A DNA stretch of 64,000 bases from NCBI GenBank assembly GCA_024280455.1, contig JAJRQC010000053.1, positions 1-64,000 on the forward strand, in the 5' to 3' direction. A model generated the notes under the pieces. It had not been told where the DNA came from, made no database searches, and worked only from the letters and a program-made list of their open reading frames with translations. The position numbers and the translations under genes were made by a program. This document shows positions 25,389-34,509 of the stretch, piece after piece. This DNA comes from Deltaproteobacteria bacterium (GTDB taxonomy: Bacteria > Desulfobacterota > Desulfobulbia > Desulfobulbales > Desulfobulbaceae). Position 1 is the stretch's first letter. Every line of letters begins with the position of its first letter.

Positions 25389-26339
25389 ATGAAAAATATA
25401 GTGCAGGTTATAATACTCATTGTCGTATTCGGCCTTATTGCCACGGCCTGGGATGGTTTTTACATTCTGAAAGAAGGGCAGCAGGCGGTTATCACCCAAT
25501 TCGGAGCTCCTGTCGGTGATCCGGTTACGAAAGCCGGCTTAAAGCTCAAAACACCTTTTATCCAGCATGTACAGTACTTTGAGAAGAAAATTCTTATCTG
25601 GGATGGCGATCCAAATCAGATTCCCACCAACGATAAAACTTTTATCTACCTAGATAATACGGCCCGCTGGCGGATCACCAACGCCCTTACATTTCTGCAG
25701 GCGGTCGGCACCGAGAGGCGAGCGCAAAGCCTTCTTGATGACATCATCAACGGTACGGTACGGGATATGGTCAATAAAAATAATCTGATCGAGATTATCC
25801 GCAGCTCCGACTGGTCTCCGGACTACATGTTGTCCACGGTCATGTCCACCGCCCAGTCCGGGGACATGACAAAACCACCAAAGATGGGGCGGGACAAAAT
25901 CAGCGAACAGGTTCTTAAGATTGCCTCCAAGGTGACCCCGAAGTACGGGATTGAGCTGATTGATGTCATGTTTAAAAGGGTCAACTATATCGATTCGGTC
26001 CGGGAAAAAGTGTATGATCGGATGATATCGGAACGAAAAAGAATTGCGGCCGAGAAGCGGTCTCTTGGTGAAGGCCGGAAAGCTGAAATTCTTGGCCGGG
26101 TGGATCGCGAACTCAAAGAGATCACCTCCAAGGCACAAAAAGAAGCCACCGAGATCAAGGGTAAGGCTGATGCCGGGGCCACAAAGATCTATGGCCTGAC
26201 CTACTCGAAGAATCCGGAGTTCTATGCCTTCCAGAAAAGCCTGGAGAGCTATAAGAACATCATTACCGGTAACACTTCGCTGATCCTGTCCTCGGACTCA
26301 GACCTCTTTCAGTACCTGGAATCGCTTAAAACGCGATAA
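25389..26339 (+). CDS. hflC: HflC, FtsH-regulating membrane protein
   Basis: HflC is the partner of HflK in the FtsH-associated SPFH complex. The 316 residues show an N-terminal membrane helix (IVQVIILIVVFGLIATAW) and the SPFH start LKEGQQAVITQFGAPVG. A coiled-coil region follows with SERKRIAAEKRSLGEGRKAE, and the usual ending YLESLK. It is translated nine bases after hflK, and a hairpin terminator lies behind it. Confidence 0.95.
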   Translation: MKNIVQVIILIVVFGLIATAWDGFYILKEGQQAVITQFGAPVGDPVTKAGLKLKTPFIQHVQYFEKKILIWDGDPNQIPTNDKTFIYLDNTARWRITNALTFLQAVGTERRAQSLLDDIINGTVRDMVNKNNLIEIIRSSDWSPDYMLSTVMSTAQSGDMTKPPKMGRDKISEQVLKIASKVTPKYGIELIDVMFKRVNYIDSVREKVYDRMISERKRIAAEKRSLGEGRKAEILGRVDRELKEITSKAQKEATEIKGKADAGATKIYGLTYSKNPEFYAFQKSLESYKNIITGNTSLILSSDSDLFQYLESLKTR

Positions 26340-26359
26340 CGGGTAGACGATTAAACCAT

Positions 26360-26404
26360 TCCCGACCGGCACCCTTCTCTACGGGCACCGGTCGGGAGAT
26401 TTTG
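26360..26404 (+). terminator. Probable terminator after hflC
   Basis: CCCGACCGG pairs with CCGGTCGGG (9 bp), with a small internal mismatch and a further CCC/GGG, followed by GAGATTTTG. It lies 20 bases after the hflC stop. Confidence 0.7.
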
Positions 26405-26424
26405 TCCACAGCCGCTGCCCCCCA

Positions 26425-27096
26425 TCAGTCCATGACTATTCCCGGCCCTTCATCGGCAAAGCCGGGGCGCTGATCGGGCGAATAGGCAATACGCCCACGT
26501 TCATCCAGTAAGGCCTCCAGCCTGACAAGCTCCTCTTCACTGCTCAGAGTTTCAACCTCCAACTGCTCAAAACGGCAGGTGCAATGAATCAACTGTCCGC
26601 CGCACCAGGGGCAGACTTCCACCGGGCAGCCGAGTTCGTGCAACTCGCCGGTAACGGCATGGCAGGCCGGACAGACATTTTCATCCACCTGCAACGGTTC
26701 ATAGGCGGGCAGGTCATCACCGGTGCCGCACTGCTTCCGAAATGCTTCCAGGTCTGCAAAACCGAAAAACTCCAGCAGATCCTGATCGAGGTAGCCCTGT
26801 TCGACCACACCGTGGAACTCCACCCCTTCGCCTGATATCAGGTACATGTAAGCGGACTGTTCCGTTATGGCGGCCAGAAGAAAGAGGCCCCCTGAACGGG
26901 CAACTGTCCGTATTTCCTGTACATGGTCCGCCTTTGCCTCGGGCAGGTAGGAATAAAACTCCAGCAACAGGTCGAGGGCAATCCTGTCATCCTGGTACTG
27001 CACCAGCAAATCAGCTGCAGCCGGCATATTTCCGTCGCCGACCGCATATTCCATGGCCTTGGCAATGGCCTGTCGTTGTTTTTTTCTCTCATCCAT
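26425..27096 (-). CDS. Hypothetical zinc-ribbon protein
   Basis: The 223-residue protein (from ATG 27096) has a helical N-terminal half (DERKKQRQAIAKAMEYAVGD). The C-terminal part has two cysteine pairs that look like a zinc ribbon: CPACHAVTGELHELGCPVEV, then CPWCGGQLIHCTC. An acidic end follows. No enzyme family is recognised. The frame is open to a TTG at 27204, but the extension has no start signal. It lies between hflC and citrate synthase and is convergent with hflKC. Confidence 0.7.
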   Translation of the reverse strand: MDERKKQRQAIAKAMEYAVGDGNMPAAADLLVQYQDDRIALDLLLEFYSYLPEAKADHVQEIRTVARSGGLFLLAAITEQSAYMYLISGEGVEFHGVVEQGYLDQDLLEFFGFADLEAFRKQCGTGDDLPAYEPLQVDENVCPACHAVTGELHELGCPVEVCPWCGGQLIHCTCRFEQLEVETLSSEEELVRLEALLDERGRIAYSPDQRPGFADEGPGIVMD

Positions 27097-27256
27097 AATG
27101 GTACCGTTAAGTGGGCTGCGCTTAGCTTCAGACAATCCACCTGCCGAACAGACAGCAAAGCTGCCGGGACGACGCAGGTTGTCGATTTTAATATTTGATT
27201 TCAATCAGTTAGAAAAAGATGCGTTACAGCCACACAACACGCCGATTTCATTCATC

Positions 27257-27285
27257 TTGATTTTCCAGCCCTTTTCTGCTAGACT
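27257..27285 (+). promoter_or_regulatory. Probable promoter of citrate synthase
   Basis: TTGATT (27257-27262) and TAGACT (27280-27285) are 17 bases apart. Transcription from here would give a leader of about 180 bases before the gltA start at 27470. No known riboswitch is recognised in that leader. Confidence 0.5.
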
Positions 27286-27469
27286 TACTGGTTTAATACA
27301 TACAGAAAGCCTTACTTCTTTTGCAGTATATCAAGGCTACCTGGCGGAATTCTCTCTGTATTGTACCCGAACCTCTGTTTCCCAGCATTATTTTTTTCTC
27401 TAGCCTGTGAGACAGACAGCCTCTGTTCGCCAGGACAAATACAAGGCAACCTGAGGCCAAGGAATTTAA

Positions 27470-28783
27470 ATGACAAGACTTATGATGAATAACGTGGACA
27501 GCACAACAGCAGAGCTTATTATCGATGGCAAAAGTCACACCCTGCCGATCATCAAAGGATCGGAAGGTGACCGTGGTATCGACATCAGCGGACTCCTTCA
27601 AAACAGCGGCTGCATAACCCTTGATCCCGGCTTTAAAAATACCGGATCCTGCACCAGCTCAATAACCTTCCTTGACGGCAACAAGGGTATTCTCCGCTAC
27701 CGGGGGTATTCCATCGAAGATCTGGCTGAAAAATGTCAGTTTATCGAAGTTGCCTACCTGCTGCAGCACGGAAAGCTCCCCAACGAAAAAGAACTCGAAC
27801 ATTTCAAGGAACTGCTGGAACGATTTGCCCTCCTGCACGAAGACATGTTGCACTTCTTCGATCATTTTCCGCCTAATGCCTCGCCCATGTCCATCCTTTC
27901 GGTCATGGTCAACACTCTGCACAACTATTATCCGGAAATGGGAGACGACCCGCTGGAAAACAGTGAAATGACGGCGGCACGCCTTATCTCCAAGATCAGG
28001 ACCATTGCCGCCTTTTCCTATAAAAAATCCATCGGACACCCCCTGGTCTACCCACGCAATGATCTCTCCTACTGCGGTAACTTTCTCAACATGATGTTCG
28101 ACAAACCAGTCAGACCGTATACGGTCAGACCGGAGGTGGTTGCCGCCCTGAACAAGCTGCTCATTCTCCATGCCGACCACGAACAAAACTGTTCAACAGC
28201 CACGGTTCGGATGGTGGGCAGTGCCGGCGTCAACCTGTACGCCTCCATTTCCGCGGGTATAAATGCCCTCTGGGGACCACTGCACGGGGGAGCCAATGAG
28301 GCCGTTCTCGAGATGCTGGAAACCATCTATGCCGACGACTGTGATTTTGAGAAATATATTGCCAAGGCAAAGGATAAAAATGATCCATTCCGGCTGTCCG
28401 GATTCGGTCACCGGGTCTACCGTACCTTTGATCCACGGGGCACGATTATCAAATCCGCCTGCCATGAAATCCTCAAGGTGCTGGAAGTTTCCGATCCACT
28501 CCTTGACCTGGCCCAGAAACTGGAGGAAATTGCCTTAAACGATGAATATTTCGTCAAGCGCAACCTCTACCCGAATGTCGATTTCTACTCCGGCATTATT
28601 TATCGAGCCATCGGTATTCCATCGAACATGTGTACCGTTATGTTTGCCCTGGGACGATTGCCGGGCTGGATCGCCCAGTGGAAAGAGATGCGTGAGGATA
28701 AAACGACCAGAATAGGTCGGCCTCGACAGGTCTATATTGGAGAACCTGCCCGCGAATTTGTCTCGATTGACCAGAGACCGTAA
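27470..28783 (+). CDS. gltA: Citrate (Si)-synthase
   Basis: This enzyme condenses oxaloacetate and acetyl-CoA to citrate. The 437-residue length and sequence are those of the type II (hexameric Gram-negative) enzymes. They show ITFLDGNKGILRYRGYSIED near residue 63, LHADHEQNCSTATVRMVGS with the active-site His, GPLHGGANEAVLEML, and GFGHRVYRTFDPRG with the catalytic His and Arg. The final RPRQVYIG is also typical. AAGGAATTTAA precedes the ATG. It may serve a complete or branched TCA cycle. Confidence 0.96.
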   Translation: MTRLMMNNVDSTTAELIIDGKSHTLPIIKGSEGDRGIDISGLLQNSGCITLDPGFKNTGSCTSSITFLDGNKGILRYRGYSIEDLAEKCQFIEVAYLLQHGKLPNEKELEHFKELLERFALLHEDMLHFFDHFPPNASPMSILSVMVNTLHNYYPEMGDDPLENSEMTAARLISKIRTIAAFSYKKSIGHPLVYPRNDLSYCGNFLNMMFDKPVRPYTVRPEVVAALNKLLILHADHEQNCSTATVRMVGSAGVNLYASISAGINALWGPLHGGANEAVLEMLETIYADDCDFEKYIAKAKDKNDPFRLSGFGHRVYRTFDPRGTIIKSACHEILKVLEVSDPLLDLAQKLEEIALNDEYFVKRNLYPNVDFYSGIIYRAIGIPSNMCTVMFALGRLPGWIAQWKEMREDKTTRIGRPRQVYIGEPAREFVSIDQRP

Positions 28784-28958
28784 GCAAAAACTCCGGTGAA
28801 GAGCAACCTGCCCTTGAGCAGCACTATCGTCATCAGTGCCATAAGTCCCACTGGAGTAACGGTCCTGAAGATGGCGTATGACAATGACGGACTAAATGGT
28901 TGTTCAGGTAACGTAAAAGAACTTCAAAAAAACAAAAGCCCGAACTGCAAAAAAAGTG

Positions 28959-29339
28959 TCAGGCCTCAGCAACGGTATTGTGAAGGATGAAATATTTCAG
29001 ACGGGCCTTCTGCTCATCATCAAGTTCTCCAAAACGGATTCCGAGCCGCTTAACCCGGACAGCACTAAACTGCGACTCAGGCTGAGAGCGCACATCACTG
29101 ACAAGTTCAGATGGAATATCGGGAAGATAAAAGTCTTATTCCGCAAAAAAAATATCGAGCCGAAATTGACGTTCAGGTTCTCTTTCAAAGACTACATAGT
29201 GAATGGCCATGCCGCCTTCACTGATATCAACAATGGTTCCGGGTACTGTATCAAGAAAAGCCAGTGCTCCCTCTTTGACGCGAAAACGCTTGTGGCTGCG
29301 CCGATCTGACTGCACGCCGGCGGGATCTTCCTGTTTCAT
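28959..29339 (-). pseudogene. PilZ-domain protein interrupted by an in-frame TAA
   Basis: The frame starts at ATG 29339 (MKQEDPAG, TAAGG site eight bases before) and reads a PilZ start, RRSHKRFRVKEGALAFL, then IVDISEGGMAIHY. After RLDIFFAE it meets TAA at 29138-29136. The same frame continues beyond the stop without a break as DFYLPDIPSELVSD, then RVKRLGIRFGEL and ARLKYFILHNTVAEA, ending with TGA at 28961-28959. The downstream part fits the end of a PilZ domain, so one nonsense codon splits an otherwise intact 126-codon gene. PilZ proteins bind cyclic di-GMP. Confidence 0.8.
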
Positions 29340-29346
29340 AACGACC

Positions 29347-29478
29347 TTATTTAATAGATGAAAGGTTGGCATTCATCATCTTGCAATACTCTCGGACCAA
29401 CTGCCAACGGACAACAGGTCGCAAACGAAAATAAATGGGGCTCAACATGAGAATGCGAACAGCTTGACGTGGGCTCAT
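29347..29478 (-). CDS. 43-residue basic protein upstream of the PilZ gene
   Basis: A strong GGAGGAAG site lies six bases before ATG 29478. It opens 43 codons beginning MSPRQAVRILMLSPIYFR and containing VRWQLVREYCKMMN, ending in TAA. The next ATG (PilZ) follows seven bases later. The peptide is basic and amphipathic, with no signal sequence or known motif. The ribosome-binding site and coupling to PilZ argue that it is real. A role with the PilZ protein or c-di-GMP signalling is only inference from position. Confidence 0.6.
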   Translation of the reverse strand: MSPRQAVRILMLSPIYFRLRPVVRWQLVREYCKMMNANLSSIK

Positions 29479-29681
29479 AGTTCTTCCTCCGTTTCAACTT
29501 TTTTGTACTCGCCCTCTCCTATGCAACAACCAGTCCCAGCAAATCACTTTTTGTCGAGTTACTATAATTTCATACAATTAGGCAAATCCTGTTTTTGACC
29601 ACCGAAGCAAAAATAAGAGAAAATTCGGAAAAAGAGACGAATAGGTATTTTTTTCCGGATTCAAGAACAAACGCAAGAGAA

Positions 29682-32366
29682 TTACTCTTCCATGCCAAGA
29701 TTTTGACCGGTCTGCAGGTTGACGGTCAGGGGCACGGCAAGGGACAGGACATTTTCCATGGATTGCTTAAGCAGTTCGGAGGTTTTCCCCACCTCCTGCC
29801 CGGGAACCTCCAGCACGAGTTCATCATGTATCTGCAGGAGCATCCGCCCCTGAAGATCCTCGGCAACAAGGCCCCTGTCCACCTCGATCATGGCCAGCTT
29901 TATAATATCAGCAGCTGTGCCCTGAATAGGCGTGTTGATGGCCGTGCGCCGGGCAAACTCACGCCGGGCCCGGTTGCTGCTGTGGATCTCGGGAAGCTGT
30001 CGACGGCGGCCGAGCAGGGTGGTAACAAAGCCGTCTTTTTCCGCCTGCTCAACAATAGTCTCCATAAAGGTTTTGACCCCTGCATACAGCTCAAAATAGC
30101 GGTCGATAAAAGTCTGCGCATCCTTACGGCTCACCTGGAGCTGACCAGCCAGGCCAAAGCTTGACATCCCGTAGACAATGCCGAAATTGATGGTCTTTGC
30201 CACCCGCCGCATCTCCCCAGTCACCAATTCCGGAGAAACGGAAAAAATTTCCGATGCCGTTTTCTTGTGGATGTCCTGGCCGGTACGAAAGGCCTCCACC
30301 AGCACCGGGTCTCCTGAATAATGGGCCAGCACCCGTAAATCTATCTGTGAGTAATCCCCGGAGAGCAGCAGAAGCCCGTCTCCGGCCACAAAGGTTGAAC
30401 GAATCCGTCGCCCCTCCGGGGTTCGGATCGGGATATTCTGCAGGTTCGGCTTTGAGGAACTGAGCCGCCCGGTAGCGGTCCCGCACTGGTTAAACGAGGT
30501 ATGTATTCGCCCACCATCAAGGGCTGCAAGATGACTGAGTTTTTCAACGTAGGTCGATTTCAGTTTGGCCAGGTTTCGGTATTGCAGAATCAGCGCAGGC
30601 AATTCATGCTTTAAGCTGAGTTTCTCCAGGACCTTGACATCGGTTGAATATCCGGTCTTGGTTTTCCGGCCCCTGGGCAGCCCCAGGTCATCAAACAGGA
30701 TCTCAGCCAGCTGCTGAGATGAGTTAATGTTGAACTCCTTGCCCGCAACCTCATAAATCTGCTGCTCGAGCACAAGCAGGCGCTGGGCGAACTCAACAGA
30801 GAGCTGCTGAAGGCGTTCCTGATCGACAAGGATGCCGTGTCGCTCCATCTTGGCCAGCACCGGGACCAGCGGACCCTCGACTTCGGCAAACAGTTTCCAT
30901 AACCCCAGGTCTTCCAGGTGGGGCTGCTGCAGTTCAAAGAGACGAAGGGTTCCGTAGACATCCTCGCAGCTGTAATTTTTTGCCTGCTTAAGGCCGACTT
31001 TGCCGAATACTCCGTCGCCGCTCAGCCCCTTGGTCACCTGGGCAAAAGAGGTCATCTCAATATCAATTTCCCGGCAGAGATCATCGAGTTTATACGATCT
31101 GCGCCCCGGTTCCAGAAGCCAGGCCCCGATCATAGTGTCATACAGGGGACCGTCCAGCACCACTCCACCGTTATTCGGATTCGACAGCACAGTCCAGTCA
31201 TATTTCAGATTATGACCGATCTTGGGCAATACGATGCTTTCCAGAAACGGCCGCAAAGCGGAAATCACAGTCTCCTTATCCAGCTGATCCGACAGCAGAG
31301 CCCCTTCGGCATCACGGTGACCGCAGGGAATATACCAGGCCTTTTTCGTATCAAAACAGAGCGAAACCCCGACCAGCTCTGCAGACAATGCATCCAGCGA
31401 ACTGGTCTCGGTATCCACAACCAGCCGATCGGCCTCAACCAGCAGCTGCACCAGCTCTTCAAGCTGCTCCTCGGTCTGGACCAGAACAAAGGCATCGGTA
31501 TCAACCTTTGGGGCGGGAGCATCGGCGGCAAGCAGGCTCGAAAATTCCAGTTCAGTCAGCAGCTTGCGCAACTTTTCGGTGTCCGGGTCATGAACGGTAT
31601 AGGCTTCGGGTTCACCTTTGACATCGGCATCCTCAAAGAGCCGGATGAGATCGCGCGAGAGAAAGGCATCATCTTTATGCTCTATAATACGCTCCTTCAT
31701 CTTTGATTTTTTCAGACCGTCAACCTCGGCATAGAGACCCTCCAGAGAGTCATAGGCTGCTATCAATTTCTGCGCGGTTTTCGGCCCCACGCCGGGGACT
31801 CCGGGAATATTATCGGCACTGTCGCCGGTCAGGGCGAGATAATCCAGCAGCTGCACCGGCCGGACCCCATATTTTTTTTCCACCGCCGCCTCGTCCATAA
31901 GCCTGTCACTCATGGGATCCCAGAGGGTCACCTGCTCGGAAACCAGCTGCAGCAGATCCTTGTCCCCGGACACGATGACAACCCTGCAGCCGTTTTCGAC
32001 CAGCCGACGGGTAGCGGAGGCAATCAGGTCATCGGCCTCCAGATCCTCATGTTCCATGCTGAAAATATTATAGGCATCAACCACCTTGTGAATATAAGAA
32101 ATCTGCGGTACCAGATCCTCAGGCATGGGCGGACGGTTGGCCTTGTACTCCGGATAGAGCCGATGACGGAATACCGGTCCTTTTGTATCCCAGGCCACCG
32201 CCAGGCATTGCGGTTTTTTTTCCCGCAGGATCCGGCGCAGGATGGTGGTGAAGCCGTAGACCGCGTGGGTGGGCAGGCCGGAACTGTTGCTCAAGGGTCG
32301 AATGGCATGATAGGCCCTGTAGATATAGGCACTGCCGTCGACGAGGTATACTTCAGGTCTATACAT
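29682..32366 (-). CDS. polA: DNA polymerase I
   Basis: Pol I fills gaps and removes primers. The 894-residue protein has all three domains. The 5' nuclease spans residues 1-290 (YLVDGSAYIYRAYHA, LTGDSADNIPGVPGVG). The 3'-5' exonuclease spans about 300-490 with its DxE motif (LVVDTETSSLD), so proofreading is probably active. The polymerase domain has DYSQIDLRVLAHYSGD, RRVAKTINFGIVYGMS and LLQIHDELVLEVP. A GGGGAGTGAG site precedes the ATG. It is monocistronic here. Confidence 0.97.
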   Translation of the reverse strand: MYRPEVYLVDGSAYIYRAYHAIRPLSNSSGLPTHAVYGFTTILRRILREKKPQCLAVAWDTKGPVFRHRLYPEYKANRPPMPEDLVPQISYIHKVVDAYNIFSMEHEDLEADDLIASATRRLVENGCRVVIVSGDKDLLQLVSEQVTLWDPMSDRLMDEAAVEKKYGVRPVQLLDYLALTGDSADNIPGVPGVGPKTAQKLIAAYDSLEGLYAEVDGLKKSKMKERIIEHKDDAFLSRDLIRLFEDADVKGEPEAYTVHDPDTEKLRKLLTELEFSSLLAADAPAPKVDTDAFVLVQTEEQLEELVQLLVEADRLVVDTETSSLDALSAELVGVSLCFDTKKAWYIPCGHRDAEGALLSDQLDKETVISALRPFLESIVLPKIGHNLKYDWTVLSNPNNGGVVLDGPLYDTMIGAWLLEPGRRSYKLDDLCREIDIEMTSFAQVTKGLSGDGVFGKVGLKQAKNYSCEDVYGTLRLFELQQPHLEDLGLWKLFAEVEGPLVPVLAKMERHGILVDQERLQQLSVEFAQRLLVLEQQIYEVAGKEFNINSSQQLAEILFDDLGLPRGRKTKTGYSTDVKVLEKLSLKHELPALILQYRNLAKLKSTYVEKLSHLAALDGGRIHTSFNQCGTATGRLSSSKPNLQNIPIRTPEGRRIRSTFVAGDGLLLLSGDYSQIDLRVLAHYSGDPVLVEAFRTGQDIHKKTASEIFSVSPELVTGEMRRVAKTINFGIVYGMSSFGLAGQLQVSRKDAQTFIDRYFELYAGVKTFMETIVEQAEKDGFVTTLLGRRRQLPEIHSSNRARREFARRTAINTPIQGTAADIIKLAMIEVDRGLVAEDLQGRMLLQIHDELVLEVPGQEVGKTSELLKQSMENVLSLAVPLTVNLQTGQNLGMEE

Positions 32367-32481
32367 CTCACTCCCCTGGATTTTCCATCAAAATTATACG
32401 TGTGTACTAAAAATAAAAATTATCCTCTTTGAAAATCGCAGTAAAGGTAACAGTAAACTGTTTTTTCCCACCACTCACAAC

Positions 32482-32516
32482 AAAAAAACCCCTGCCCATC
32501 CGGGCAGGGGTTTTTT
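32482..32516 (-). terminator. Strong terminator after the HPF/cold-shock gene
   Basis: AACCCCTGCCC pairs with GGGCAGGGGTT around ATCC, flanked by A and T runs on the two sides, so it could work in both directions. On the minus strand it ends the gene that stops at 32548. Confidence 0.93.
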
Positions 32517-32547
32517 ATTTTTTTTACAGCTTGTAAGCGTTGAACAA

Positions 32548-33090
32548 TCAGGCAGACGCTGTTTTCACCCAGGCGGCCTGCGGTCCCTTATCTCCGTCTT
32601 CCATGACAAACAGCACTTCATCACCCTCGTCAAGATCTGCCATATCAACATCTTTAAGAGAGGTTTCATGGAAAAATACCTCCTGCTGATCAGAGGTTAT
32701 AATAAAGCCGTAGGACTCTTCGGGAAAAAGACGACGGATAGTCCCGGCGGTCTTCAGGGCAGAGACCGCACCCGGGATTTTCGGGCTCTTATGGTTCTGT
32801 TTTTTCCGTACGATCTCCTTGAGCTGCAGGCCGAGCACATCAAAGGCCTCAACAAGCAGTGGCCGGACTTTCTCACCCCAACGTTTAACAACCACCGTGT
32901 CATTGGGAACTGAGGCTACCAGTCGTACTTCGTAGCCACCTTCCTTATAGCTGGGGGTGGCCTCAATGGTTACACGTAGATGGAGTACAAAATTGGCATA
33001 ATGCCGGATGAGTTTATCACGCTCTTCCTCAATTTTTATCTGCCAGCCCTTACGCATGTCCAAATTCCTGGCCTCAACTTTCAATTCCAT
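32548..33090 (-). CDS. HPF/RaiA-like ribosome-associated protein fused to a cold-shock domain
   Basis: The N-terminal ~100 residues (LDMRKGWQIKIEEERDKLI, HYANFVLHLRVTIEA) resemble HPF/RaiA proteins that bind the 30S decoding centre and silence ribosomes. The C-terminal ~65 residues form a cold-shock domain: AGTIRRLFPEESYGFIITS, then VFFHETSL and DEGDEVLFVMEDGDKGPQA, with RNP-like aromatic residues. The 180-residue protein would combine ribosome binding with RNA binding. A GGAGG site precedes the ATG. Confidence 0.85.
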   Translation of the reverse strand: MELKVEARNLDMRKGWQIKIEEERDKLIRHYANFVLHLRVTIEATPSYKEGGYEVRLVASVPNDTVVVKRWGEKVRPLLVEAFDVLGLQLKEIVRKKQNHKSPKIPGAVSALKTAGTIRRLFPEESYGFIITSDQQEVFFHETSLKDVDMADLDEGDEVLFVMEDGDKGPQAAWVKTASA

Positions 33091-33537
33091 ACAGATCCTC
33101 CACTGTTTTGGTCGTCAGCGACCCCGTGCCGCTGCCTGGAACGTAAATGACCACAGGCACCCCATCTTTGCACTGTCGTTCCTGGCCCGCATAGCGGGCT
33201 ATCATAAACAGTCACGACAGCACAAATCCAAGGCACCTGAGACCACTTACACGAATTGAGTATATGAAAACTATGAGTTATCACCCCCGTAATGAATTAC
33301 CCTGGAACAGACCGATTTCTCTTCTTGCATTGCCGACAACAGGGATGTAATCCTGCTATTGCAACACCGCGTATGAACGTATATAGATAGGGGAAGAATG
33401 CAGACAGAAGTCAACGATGAAGAATTCGTACTGGTCATACCTTTACTATACGCATTGCCCATGGAAAAAATCAAGGGGCAAAATACGTTTTCCCCCTTTG
33501 TTCCTCGGTAACGATTTGATTTTGGAACAGGTACCCC
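33091..33537. other. Gene-free region between the HPF/cold-shock gene and hemH
   Basis: This 447-base divergent region should hold promoters for both flanking genes, but no convincing sigma-70 pair was found. A CCCGC/GCGGG hairpin lies near 33188-33201. An open frame on the minus strand at 33271-33549 has no protein character. Confidence 0.4.
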
Positions 33538-34500
33538 ATGAATGAACAATCAACCACAGGTGTTCTCCTGCTCAATCTGGGCGGTCCGGAAAAACCCGAT
33601 GATGTAGAGCCCTTTCTCTACAATCTGTTTTCCGACCGTCTCATAATCCGGCTGGGGCCGTTTTTTCTGCAGAAATTCATCGCCCGGAGAATAGCCCGAC
33701 GCAGGGCGCCGACCAGCAGGACAAATTATGAAAAAATCGGCGGCGGCTCACCCATCCTGAAGATCACTAAAAAACAGGCCGCAGCCCTTGAACAGACATT
33801 GAACAACGAACAAGACGGACGTTTTATTGTCCGGCCGTGCATGCGCTACTGGCACCCGTTTGCCGGTGAAATCCTGGCCGAAATGGAGGCCGCCGGGGTG
33901 GATCGGCTTGTTGCCCTGCCCCTGTATCCCCATTACTCGATCGCAACCACCGGCTCTTCGATAACCGACCTGCACCAGGTTCTCCAAAAGGGGAATTTTT
34001 CTCCGCCTCTGCAGGAAATCCGTTCCTGGCCGCTGCTCCCCGACTACATAACCTGCCTGACCCGGCGTATAGAAACCGGGCTGGCCGGCTTTAACGGAGA
34101 GGATGTTCAGCTGGTCTACAGCGCCCACAGCCTGCCGAAAAAATTTATCGACGAGGGAGATCCCTACGTCAGTGAGATACTGCAGACTATTGGAGCGGCA
34201 GAAGCGATAACCGGGGTCAAGGGAAAACTCTGCTACCAGAGCCGAAGCGGCCCCGTGGAGTGGCTGGAACCCTCAACCCCGGACATGCTCAAGACCCTTG
34301 CCGCAGAGGGCTGCCGAAATATCCTCATGGTGCCGATCTCTTTTGTCTCCGACCACATTGAGACCCTGTATGAAATAGATATGCTGTACCGGGACATGGC
34401 AAGGGACCTCGGCATGCGCCTGGAGTCCACCCAGGGGCTGAATGATGATCCGCTTTTTATCGAAGGGTTGAAGAAGCTCGTCCGGCAGGGGATTGCCTGA
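33538..34500 (+). CDS. hemH: Ferrochelatase
   Basis: HemH inserts iron into protoporphyrin IX, or coproporphyrin in some lineages. The 320-residue protein starts GVLLLNLGGPEKPDDVEPFL and shows MRYWHPF near residue 101. The active-site block is VYSAHSLPKKFIDEGDPY, with the conserved His. The end VPISFVSDHIETLYEID is also conserved. Length is typical. It is convergent with the GGDEF-EAL gene, nine bases apart, without a clear terminator between them. Confidence 0.95.
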   Translation: MNEQSTTGVLLLNLGGPEKPDDVEPFLYNLFSDRLIIRLGPFFLQKFIARRIARRRAPTSRTNYEKIGGGSPILKITKKQAAALEQTLNNEQDGRFIVRPCMRYWHPFAGEILAEMEAAGVDRLVALPLYPHYSIATTGSSITDLHQVLQKGNFSPPLQEIRSWPLLPDYITCLTRRIETGLAGFNGEDVQLVYSAHSLPKKFIDEGDPYVSEILQTIGAAEAITGVKGKLCYQSRSGPVEWLEPSTPDMLKTLAAEGCRNILMVPISFVSDHIETLYEIDMLYRDMARDLGMRLESTQGLNDDPLFIEGLKKLVRQGIA

Positions 34501-34509
34501 AATGAGGTT

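Noticed and set aside
32528-32546. GTAAGCGTTGAAC near the HPF gene end as another miniature element end
   Set aside because: Only a single half-match of about nine bases is present, with no partner end and no duplication.
33271-33549. A 92-codon minus-strand frame upstream of hemH
   Set aside because: Composition is not protein-like, there is no ribosome-binding site, and it overlaps the hemH start.
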